DNA of 5,212 bases, from positions 1-5,212 of the forward strand of contig JABMMH010000255.1 in assembly GCA_013205645.1 (NCBI GenBank), read 5' to 3'. The notes beneath the pieces were generated by a model. That model made no database searches, was not told the DNA's origin, and was given only the letters and a program-made list of their open reading frames with translations. Source of the DNA: Polaromonas sp. (GTDB lineage Bacteria; Pseudomonadota; Gammaproteobacteria; Burkholderiales; Burkholderiaceae_C). Of this stretch, positions 1 to 5,212 are shown one piece after another. The translations under genes and the position numbers were made by a program. Position 1 is the first letter of the stretch. Every line of letters starts with the position of its first letter.

Positions 1-960
1 AAAGTCGCCGTGCTCATGGGCGGCCACTCGGCTGAGCGTGAGATTTCGCTGATGTCGGGTCGCGGTGTGCTGACCGCTTTGCTGTCGCAAGGTGTGGATG
101 CACACGCATTCGACCCGGCTGAGCGCGATTTGACTGAGCTCAAGACAGACGGCTTCACCCGCTGCTTCATTGCCTTGCACGGCCGCTTCGGCGAAGACGG
201 CACGGTGCAGGGCGCACTTGAATTGTTGGGCATTCCGTACACCGGCTCCGGCGTGATGGCGTCTAGCGTCTGCATCGACAAGGTCATGACCAAGCGGATT
301 TGGTTGGCCGATGGCTTGAGCACGCCGCGCTACGTTTTATTGCGCCGGGGTGTTTACACCGCTGCTGATGTGATGGCCGTGCCCGAAGCCTTGGGTTTGC
401 CGCTGATTGTGAAGCCGGCGCGTGAGGGCTCGTCCATCGGCTTGACCAAAGTCACCCGCGCGGATCAGATGGATGAGGCCGTGGCCTTGGCCGCGCAGCT
501 TGACGCTGACGTACTGTGCGAGCAGTTCATCAGCGGCGACGAAGTCACTTGCCCGGTGCTGGGAACGGGCGCTGATGCGCGGGCGCTGCCGGTCATCCGC
601 ATCGTTGCCCCTGAAGGCAACTACGACTACCAAAACAAATACTTCACCGACACCACGCAGTACATCGTCCCCTGCGGATTGCCGGCGGGAGAAGAAGCCG
701 CTATTGCGCAGTTGGTGCTGGCGTCGTATCAGACTTTGAATTGCCGTGGCTGGGCGCGCGCAGACGTGATGATTGACGCCGTCACACGACAGCCTTATTT
801 GTTGGAACTGAACACCTCGCCCGGCATGACCAGCCATTCTCTGGTGCCGATGTCGGCCCGGGCGACCGGTATGTCTTACGAAGCGCTGTGTCTGGCCGTG
901 CTGCAAAGTGCCGCACTGGATTACCAACCGCTCGCTTTGAACGATGGAGTGAGTGCATGA
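1..960 (+). CDS. ddl: D-alanine--D-alanine ligase, 5'-truncated by window edge
   Basis: The enzyme joins two D-alanines using ATP in the cytoplasm, giving the D-Ala-D-Ala terminus of peptidoglycan precursors. The reading frame is open from base 1 (KVAVLMGG...). By comparison with E. coli DdlB, only about three or more N-terminal codons are missing, so the GTG at base 10 is not the real start. Numbering from base 1, 319 residues are present. Visible motifs are GGHSAERE (residues 7-14, E12 matching DdlB E15), HGRFGEDG, YTGSGVMAS, the EGSSIG loop (142-147), the YDYQNKY omega-loop (208-214, Y214 matching DdlB Y216) and the metal-binding residues D255, E269 and N271 in ADVM and ELNTSPGM. The ATP-grasp fold is therefore intact and no key residue is missing. 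The TGA stop overlaps the ftsQ ATG, which suggests co-translation. Ddl versus DdlB naming cannot be settled here, though the dcw position matches ddlB of E. coli. Confidence 0.97.
   Translation, partial: KVAVLMGGHSAEREISLMSGRGVLTALLSQGVDAHAFDPAERDLTELKTDGFTRCFIALHGRFGEDGTVQGALELLGIPYTGSGVMASSVCIDKVMTKRIWLADGLSTPRYVLLRRGVYTAADVMAVPEALGLPLIVKPAREGSSIGLTKVTRADQMDEAVALAAQLDADVLCEQFISGDEVTCPVLGTGADARALPVIRIVAPEGNYDYQNKYFTDTTQYIVPCGLPAGEEAAIAQLVLASYQTLNCRGWARADVMIDAVTRQPYLLELNTSPGMTSHSLVPMSARATGMSYEALCLAVLQSAALDYQPLALNDGVSA
946..949 (+). promoter_or_regulatory. ftsQ ribosome binding site (GGAG)
   Basis: GGAG lies 7 bases before the ATG at 957 and inside the end of ddl. It supports 957 as the ftsQ start over the in-frame ATG at 984, which has no purine-rich motif at a useful distance. 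Confidence 0.7.
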
Positions 961-1757
961 GACGCGCAGCACCCGCACTTGTCATGAAAGCCTTGCCGCT
1001 AGACGTCAGGTTGATGAACCATGTCGCCGTCGCATTTGTGCTGGTGTTTGCCGCGATGTCCTTGAGCACTGGGCTGGGCTGGCTGGCCAAGCAGCCCGTT
1101 TTCAGCCTGAAGACCATTCAGGTCGACAACGAAATGGCGCACAGCAACGCAGCCACCTTGCGAGCCAATGTGGCACCGAAGCTGACGGGTAATTTTTTCA
1201 CGCTGGATCTGGTGAGTACCCGCAGTGCCTTCGAGGCCGTGCCGTGGGTCCGTCATGCAGTTGTTCGGCGCGAGTTTCCTGACCGCCTGCGTGTGGCCTT
1301 GCAAGAGCACCAGGCCGTGGCGTTTTGGGGCGCTGATACAGACGCCCGATTGGTCAACAGTTTTGGCGAAGTGTTCGAAGTCAATCCAGGCGACGTCGAA
1401 GCTGAAGACCTGCCTTTGTTGAAAGGCCCTAAAGGCCAGGCGGCACTGGTTTTGCAGGGTTTCAAGGCCGTGGCGCCCCTGTTTGAAAAGCTCGACACCT
1501 CACTGCGAGAGTTGGAGTTGACCAACCGCGGCAGCTGGCGTGCTGTGCTGGAGAGCGGTGCGGTGATTGAAATGGGGCTTGGGAGTCCAGCGGATATTCA
1601 GGCCCGGGTACAGCGTTTTGTGGCCACCGTGGCGCAAACCTCATCCAAATTTGACCGGAATCTGGAGTCAGCCGATTTGCGGTATCCCAACGGTTATGCG
1701 ATCAAGTTGCGCGGCGTCACCACAGTGGTTGTCGGCAGCAAACAGAACAAGAAATAA
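957..1757 (+). CDS. ftsQ: Cell division protein FtsQ
   Basis: FtsQ is a bitopic inner-membrane divisome protein. In the family it binds FtsB/FtsL in the periplasm and connects the Z-ring to septal peptidoglycan synthesis. The 266-residue product has a short cytoplasmic N-terminus containing PLDVRLMN, one hydrophobic segment at about residues 22-43, and a POTRA domain at about 49-125 (FSLKTIQVDN to AVAFWG, including VPWVRHAVVRREFPDRL at 95-111). The FtsQ/DivIB beta domain follows, with NSFGEVFEVN (134-143), LTNRGSWRAVLESG and DLRYPNGYAIKL (240-251). The last of these matches the region that contacts FtsB in E. coli. Length is normal for the family (E. coli 276). The ATG at 957 overlaps the ddl stop as ATGA and has a GGAG behind it. 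An in-frame ATG at 984 is the only reasonable alternative; it would remove nine residues and leave the membrane segment intact. The frame also stays open upstream inside ddl, but that is shadow sequence. Confidence 0.96.
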   Translation: MRRAAPALVMKALPLDVRLMNHVAVAFVLVFAAMSLSTGLGWLAKQPVFSLKTIQVDNEMAHSNAATLRANVAPKLTGNFFTLDLVSTRSAFEAVPWVRHAVVRREFPDRLRVALQEHQAVAFWGADTDARLVNSFGEVFEVNPGDVEAEDLPLLKGPKGQAALVLQGFKAVAPLFEKLDTSLRELELTNRGSWRAVLESGAVIEMGLGSPADIQARVQRFVATVAQTSSKFDRNLESADLRYPNGYAIKLRGVTTVVVGSKQNKK

Positions 1758-1767
1758 GGTTGAAGGA
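1755..1767 (+). promoter_or_regulatory. ftsA ribosome binding region overlapping the ftsQ stop
   Basis: Two weak Shine-Dalgarno matches precede the ftsA ATG at 1770. TAAGG (1755-1759) includes the ftsQ TAA stop and lies at a good aligned distance. GAAGGA (1762-1767) ends only two bases before the start, which is too close for normal pairing. The first is the better candidate, and it implies that ribosomes finishing ftsQ cover the ftsA initiation site. Confidence 0.5.
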
Positions 1768-1769
1768 CT

Positions 1770-2999
1770 ATGGCCAAAGAATACAAAGATCTGGTTGTCG
1801 GGCTCGACATCGGCACCAGCAAAGTGATGGTGGTGGTCGCTGAAATACTGCTCAACGGCCAGCTCAAGCTGGCGGGCTTGGGCATCGCCGCCAGCAACGG
1901 ACTCAAGCGCGGCGTGGTGGTGAATATCGACGCCACTGTGCAGAGCATTCAGCAAGCGCTGAAAGAAGCCGAACTGATGGCCGATTGCAAGATTGGCCGC
2001 GTCTACACCGGCATCACCGGCAGCCATATCCGCGGCATCAATTCCAGCGGCATGGTCGCGGTCAAAGACAAAGAAGTCAGCCAAGCCGACGTCGCCCGCG
2101 TCATTGAAACCGCCAAGGCCATCAACATCTCGACCGACCAGCGCCTGCTGTTGGTTGAGCCGCAAGAGTTTGTGATTGACGGGCAAGATGTGCGCGAACC
2201 GATCGGCATGAGCGGCATCCGTCTGGAGGCCAAAATTCACATCGTCACCGGCGCGCAAAGCGCCGCTGAAAACATCATCAAGTGCGTGCGCCGCTGTGGT
2301 TTGGAAGTCGATCAACTGATGCTGAATCCGCTGGCCTCCAGCCTCGCCGTGTTGACGCAAGACGAACGCGAGCTGGGCGTGGCGATGGTCGACATCGGTG
2401 CCGGTACGACGGACGTGGCGATCTTCACCGGCGGCGCGATTCGGCACACCGCGGTGATCCCGATCGCCGGCGACTTGATCACCAGCGACATCGCTATGGC
2501 CTTGCGCACCCCGACCAAAGACGCCGAAGACATCAAGGTTGAAAACGGCTGCGCCAAGCAGCTGCTGGCCGACCCCGAGCGCCAAGTCGAAGTGCCAGGT
2601 TTGGGCGACCGTGGGCCGCGCATGCTCAGCCGTCAGGCGCTGGCCGGCGTGATCGAGCCGCGCATCGAAGAAATTTACTCCTTGGTGCAGCAAGTCATCC
2701 GCGAATCAGGCTTTGAGGAAGTGCTGTCCTCAGGCATCGTCATCACCGGTGGCAGCGCCGTCATGCCGGGCATGGTCGAACTCGGTGAAGACATCTTTTT
2801 GAAGCCGGTCAGGCGCGGCATGCCGCGCTACTCCAGCGCGCTGTCCGACATGGTTGCGCAGGCCCGCGCCGCCACCGTGATGGGTCTGCTAGAAGAAGCC
2901 CGGCTGGCACGCATGCGCGGCTACAAGGTCTCGCAAAAAGCAGGCAGCGTGCACAACGCTTTCGGCAAGGTCAAAGACTGGCTAGTGGGGAACTTCTGA
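1770..2999 (+). CDS. ftsA: Cell division protein FtsA
   Basis: FtsA is an actin-like ATPase that tethers FtsZ filaments to the cytoplasmic face of the inner membrane and recruits later divisome proteins. The 409-residue product has the phosphate-1 motif GLDIGTSKV (11-19), the FtsA-specific 1C (SHS2) subdomain at about 86-161, the phosphate-2 motif VDIGAGTTDVAIF (from 207) and the adenosine-loop motif ITGGSAVMPGM (GG at 327-328). The C-terminus ends in FGKVKDWLVGNF (398-409), an amphipathic stretch with the position and character of the family's membrane-targeting helix. The N-terminus MAKEYKDLVVGLDIGT is typical of betaproteobacterial FtsA and supports the start. The gene follows ftsQ by 12 bases. 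It ends in two tandem in-frame stops (TGATGA, 2997-3002). No truncation or frameshift is seen, and length is close to E. coli FtsA (420). Confidence 0.98.
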   Translation: MAKEYKDLVVGLDIGTSKVMVVVAEILLNGQLKLAGLGIAASNGLKRGVVVNIDATVQSIQQALKEAELMADCKIGRVYTGITGSHIRGINSSGMVAVKDKEVSQADVARVIETAKAINISTDQRLLLVEPQEFVIDGQDVREPIGMSGIRLEAKIHIVTGAQSAAENIIKCVRRCGLEVDQLMLNPLASSLAVLTQDERELGVAMVDIGAGTTDVAIFTGGAIRHTAVIPIAGDLITSDIAMALRTPTKDAEDIKVENGCAKQLLADPERQVEVPGLGDRGPRMLSRQALAGVIEPRIEEIYSLVQQVIRESGFEEVLSSGIVITGGSAVMPGMVELGEDIFLKPVRRGMPRYSSALSDMVAQARAATVMGLLEEARLARMRGYKVSQKAGSVHNAFGKVKDWLVGNF

Positions 3000-3111
3000 T
3001 GATCCATTTTTCAATGCAACGCCGTGCCTCAACGTGTCCAACTCATTCAGGAGGGGCTGACCCGCCGTCATAAAAAACACCATGTCAGAACTTCAAAATT
3101 TTCCATATTCA

Positions 3112-3117
3112 CATAAT
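3112..3117 (+). promoter_or_regulatory. Possible -10 element of an ftsZ-proximal promoter
   Basis: CATAAT (5 of 6 matches to TATAAT) sits in an AT-rich stretch at about 3070-3130 that contrasts with the GC-rich flanking genes. A start near 3124 would leave a leader of about 18 bases holding the AGGAGG site. No good -35 is present at 16-18 bases; TTCAAA (3092-3097) matches 4 of 6 but the spacer is only 14. CATAAA (3069-3074) with TTCAGG (3046-3051) and a 17-base spacer is an alternative, also weak. Internal ftsZ promoters are well known in other bacteria, but this site is a guess from sequence. Confidence 0.25.
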
Positions 3118-3130
3118 TGCATTACAAAAC

Positions 3131-3136
3131 AGGAGG
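3131..3136 (+). promoter_or_regulatory. ftsZ ribosome binding site (AGGAGG)
   Basis: A perfect AGGAGG lies 5 bases before the ATG at 3142. It settles the ftsZ start against the in-frame ATG at 3082, which has no Shine-Dalgarno motif at a working distance and would add 20 residues not expected in the family. It is the strongest initiation signal in the window, fitting the high demand for FtsZ. Confidence 0.85.
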
Positions 3137-3141
3137 CTCCC

Positions 3142-4371
3142 ATGAGCATCGAAATGATCGAGATTGAAGAGTTCAACCAAGGCACCATGATCAAGGTGAT
3201 CGGCGTTGGCGGCGGCGGCGGCAACGCCGTTGAACACATGATTGAAAGCGGCGTGCAAGGCGTCGAATTCATCTGCGCCAACACCGACGCGCAAGCGCTA
3301 GGCCGTGGCACTGCACACAAGACCATTCAGCTCGGCGGCAGTGGTCTGGGTGCTGGCAGCAAACCCGAAAAAGGCCGCGACGCGGCTGAACTCGCGGTGG
3401 ACGACATCCGTGAAGCCATCGCTGGCGCGCACATGTTGTTCATCACCGCCGGCATGGGCGGCGGTACAGGCACCGGCGCTGCGCCAGTGATCGCTCGCAT
3501 TGCCAAAGAAATGGGCATTCTCACCGTCGGCGTGGTCACCAAGCCGTTCGACTGGGAAGGCGGGCGTCGCATGACGAACGCCGACAGCGGCCTGACAGAA
3601 CTCGAAGCCAATGTGGACTCGCTGATCGTCGTGCTGAACGAAAAGCTGCTCGACGTGCTGGGCGACGACATCACCCAAGACGAAGCTTTTGCACATGCCA
3701 ACGACGTGCTGAAAAATGCAGTCGGCGGTATTGCTGAAATCATCAATGTGCCAGGCCACGTCAACGTCGACTTTGAAGACGTCCGCACCGTCATGGGCGA
3801 ACCCGGCAAAGCCATGATGGGCACGGCAGTGGCCAGTGGCCCAGACCGCGCGCGCATCGCCGCTGAGCAGGCGGTTGCTTGCCCGCTGCTGGAAGGTATC
3901 GACTTGTCTGGCGCCAAAGGTGTGTTGGTGTTGATCACGGCCGCCAAGGGCTCGCTCAAATTGAGCGAATCCAAGCTGGCCATGAACACCATCCGCGCCT
4001 ACGCCTCACCTGACGCACACGTGATTTACGGCACCGCCTATGACGTCGCCTTGGGCGACGAAATCCGTGTGACGGTGGTTGCTACCGGCCTGAGCCGCCA
4101 AGCTGTGCGCCGTACCGCGCCACCGCTGCAAGTGCTGCGCACCGGTACCGACAACTTGCCCGTGCTGAATGTGGCGGTTGGCAATGCGGGTCAACCGTAC
4201 AACACCAATGTTCAATCTGTCAGCCCGACACAGCATGACTACGGCAACATGGCCGTGCCTAGCGTCTGGCGCACCAACCGCACTCAAGCTGCGGCGAAGG
4301 TTGACGCCTTGGCGTCGGGCGGCATGGATGACTTCGAAATCCCGGCTTTCTTGCGCAAGCAAGCCGATTGA
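3142..4371 (+). CDS. ftsZ: Cell division protein FtsZ
   Basis: FtsZ is the tubulin-like GTPase that polymerises into the cytoplasmic Z-ring and sets the division site. The 409-residue product starts MSIEMIEIEEFNQG. It has the nucleotide-binding GVGGGGGNAV (21-30), the tubulin signature GGGTGTGA (106-113), and the T7 synergy loop NVDFEDV (208-214) with D210 and D213 matching E. coli D209 and D212. The conserved core ends near TVVATGL (311-317). A variable linker of roughly 75 residues, rich in N, Q, T and V, leads to the terminal peptide MDDFEIPAFLRKQAD (395-409), the conserved tail that binds FtsA, ZipA and other partners. Catalytic and tail elements are all intact. The start is fixed by AGGAGG at 3131-3136. 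The gene is separated from ftsA by 142 bases and from lpxC by 115 bases, the two longest gaps in the window, so its expression may be partly independent of the upstream genes. Confidence 0.99.
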   Translation: MSIEMIEIEEFNQGTMIKVIGVGGGGGNAVEHMIESGVQGVEFICANTDAQALGRGTAHKTIQLGGSGLGAGSKPEKGRDAAELAVDDIREAIAGAHMLFITAGMGGGTGTGAAPVIARIAKEMGILTVGVVTKPFDWEGGRRMTNADSGLTELEANVDSLIVVLNEKLLDVLGDDITQDEAFAHANDVLKNAVGGIAEIINVPGHVNVDFEDVRTVMGEPGKAMMGTAVASGPDRARIAAEQAVACPLLEGIDLSGAKGVLVLITAAKGSLKLSESKLAMNTIRAYASPDAHVIYGTAYDVALGDEIRVTVVATGLSRQAVRRTAPPLQVLRTGTDNLPVLNVAVGNAGQPYNTNVQSVSPTQHDYGNMAVPSVWRTNRTQAAAKVDALASGGMDDFEIPAFLRKQAD

Positions 4372-4391
4372 GACGGCCACTTCTTGCGGCC

Positions 4392-4426
4392 CCTTGCGCT
4401 CACGCTATTTAAGCGTTGGCGCGGGG
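4392..4426 (+). terminator. Stem-loop after ftsZ, possible terminator or mRNA processing hairpin without a U-tract
   Basis: CCTTGCGCTCACGCT (4392-4406) pairs with AGCGTTGGCGCGGGG (4412-4426) around the loop ATTTA. The 15-position stem has eleven Watson-Crick pairs, three G-U pairs and one C/U mismatch (4401/4417). It begins 20 bases after the ftsZ stop. No T-run follows, so it does not meet the standard for an intrinsic terminator. It could instead stabilise or define a 3' end of ftsZ mRNA, or partly attenuate read-through into lpxC. Confidence 0.4.
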
Positions 4427-4448
4427 CAGCGGAGCGGCATAGTCCCTA

Positions 4449-4480
4449 TTCACGCGCAGATCGCTTGTGCTTATTAAAAT
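4449..4480 (+). promoter_or_regulatory. Possible lpxC promoter
   Basis: TTCACG (4449-4454, 4 of 6 matches to TTGACA) is followed after 17 bases by TATTAA (4472-4477, 4 of 6). An overlapping TAAAAT (4475-4480) matches TATAAT at 5 of 6. The AT-rich patch sits directly before the lpxC ATG, so transcription would begin at or within a few bases of the start codon. This is inferred from sequence only. Confidence 0.4.
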
Positions 4481-4486
4481 AAGTCC

Positions 4487-5212
4487 ATGCTTGCTCAAAG
4501 AACTCTCAAAACCCTGACCAAAGCGGTGGGTGTTGGCCTGCACAGCGGTCAGCGTGTTGAGTTAACGCTCAGACCTGCACCCCCCGACACAGGCATCGTT
4601 TTTCGGCGGGTTGATTTGCCGCAGCCGGTGGACATCGTGGTGTCCGCCGTGGCAGTGACCGACACCCGCATGGCGTCGACCATTTCCAGCGGCAACGCCA
4701 AAGTGTTCACGGTGGAGCACCTGATGTCGGCTTGCGCCGGCCTCGGCATTGACAACCTGTACATCGACATCACCGCCGAAGAAGTGCCTATTTTGGACGG
4801 CTCGGCGGCTTCGTTTGTGTTCTTGTTGCAGTCGGCCGGCATCGCCTTGCAGCAGACGCCTAAAAAGTTCGTGCGCGTGATCAAACCGGTTGAAGTCCGT
4901 GAAGGCGAGGGTGACAAACTCAAGTGGGCACGTCTGAGCCCTTACGAGGGCTACAAACTCAGTTTTGAGATTGATTTCGACCACCCGGCGGTGGACTCCA
5001 CCGGTCAACGCGTCGAGTTCGACATGGGCGCGGGTTCCTACACCCGCGACATCGCGCGGGCCCGCACCTTTGGCTTCACCAAAGACGTCGAGATGATGCG
5101 TGCCAACGGCTTGGCGATGGGCGGCGGTCTTGACAACGCCATCGTCATGGACGACTACAAGGTGCTCAACACCGAAGGCCTGCGCTACAACGACGAATTC
5201 GTCAAACACAAG
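4487..5212 (+). CDS. lpxC: UDP-3-O-acyl-N-acetylglucosamine deacetylase, 3'-truncated by window edge
   Basis: LpxC is the zinc-dependent cytoplasmic enzyme that removes the acetyl group from UDP-3-O-acyl-GlcNAc, the committed step of lipid A synthesis. The window holds 242 codons; the family is usually about 305, so roughly the last 60 are missing. The N-terminus MLAQRTLKTLTKAVGVGLHSG aligns with E. coli MIKQRTLK...GVGLHTG, which supports the ATG at 4487. Visible elements are TVEHLMSA (catalytic E77 and zinc ligand H78, matching E. coli E78 and H79), GLGIDN, PILDGSAA (101-108), the ARTFGF segment (192-197, T194 near the active site) and the terminal EFVKHK, whose H241 matches zinc ligand H238. 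The third zinc ligand (D242 in E. coli) and the catalytic H265 lie beyond the window. No usable Shine-Dalgarno precedes the start. The FtsH-recognised C-terminus, which controls LpxC stability in E. coli, is also outside the window. Confidence 0.97.
   Translation, partial: MLAQRTLKTLTKAVGVGLHSGQRVELTLRPAPPDTGIVFRRVDLPQPVDIVVSAVAVTDTRMASTISSGNAKVFTVEHLMSACAGLGIDNLYIDITAEEVPILDGSAASFVFLLQSAGIALQQTPKKFVRVIKPVEVREGEGDKLKWARLSPYEGYKLSFEIDFDHPAVDSTGQRVEFDMGAGSYTRDIARARTFGFTKDVEMMRANGLAMGGGLDNAIVMDDYKVLNTEGLRYNDEFVKHK

Noticed and set aside
888..956. Upstream extension of ftsQ to the ATG at 888
   Set aside because: This stretch is inside the conserved 3' end of ddl; the added sequence has no FtsQ character, and the 957 ATG has a well placed GGAG.
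1191..1200. T6 run in ftsQ (AATTTTTTC) as a slippage or frameshift site
   Set aside because: The frame encodes a normal GNFFTL in the POTRA domain and continues intact; no downstream structure or alternative frame supports programmed frameshifting.
1668..2693. Long minus-strand ORF (341 codons) opposite ftsA
   Set aside because: It is a shadow of the GC-rich ftsA codons; the product is rich in H, D, A and G with no recognisable domain, and ftsA is fully accounted for on the + strand.
3082..3141. Longer ftsZ from the in-frame ATG at 3082, adding 20 residues
   Set aside because: No ribosome site precedes 3082 at a usable distance, a perfect AGGAGG precedes 3142, and the MSIEMIEIEEFNQG N-terminus matches the family.
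4375..4391. GGCC...GGCC pairing just after the ftsZ stop as a terminator
   Set aside because: The stem is only 4 bp with a 9-base loop, no T-run follows, and it abuts the much stronger 4392-4426 hairpin.
4562..5209. Long minus-strand ORF opposite lpxC
   Set aside because: It is low-information antisense to a clearly conserved lpxC frame.

Overview
The window is the 3' end of a division and cell wall (dcw) cluster, all on the + strand, in the order ddl (5' end cut off), ftsQ, ftsA, ftsZ, lpxC (3' end cut off). This order, with lpxC directly after ftsZ, is the classic proteobacterial arrangement. lpxC makes lipid A, so the organism is Gram-negative. The FtsZ N-terminus and C-terminal tail, the FtsA N-terminus (MAKEYKDLVVGLDIGT) and the FtsQ sequence look like Burkholderiales, most likely Comamonadaceae or a close relative. 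The taxon is inferred from remembered family resemblance, not from a search.

Layout: bases 1-960 hold nearly all of D-alanine--D-alanine ligase, which makes the dipeptide that ends the peptidoglycan stem. Its stop overlaps the ftsQ start by 4 bases (ATGA). ftsQ (957-1757) encodes a single-pass divisome protein with a POTRA domain. After a 12-base gap comes ftsA (1770-2999), the actin-like membrane anchor of the Z-ring. A 142-base gap (3000-3141) follows. It begins with tandem stop codons, holds an orphan Shine-Dalgarno-like motif and turns AT-rich just before ftsZ (3142-4371), the tubulin-like GTPase. A 115-base gap (4372-4486) holds a strong imperfect stem-loop and then a promoter-like AT-rich stretch that abuts lpxC (4487 to the window end).

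The tight spacing of ddl, ftsQ and ftsA suggests one transcript with translational coupling. The two longer gaps before ftsZ and lpxC are where extra promoters or mRNA processing would be expected. Together the genes link precursor synthesis (Ddl), Z-ring assembly (FtsZ, FtsA), recruitment of septal synthesis proteins (FtsQ) and outer-membrane lipid A supply (LpxC).

No mobile element, CRISPR array, tRNA, rRNA or unknown gene cassette is visible, and the minus strand carries only shadow ORFs. This is a conserved core-genome region. I found no undescribed system, and the points worth a second look are all in the two intergenic gaps and the start sites.
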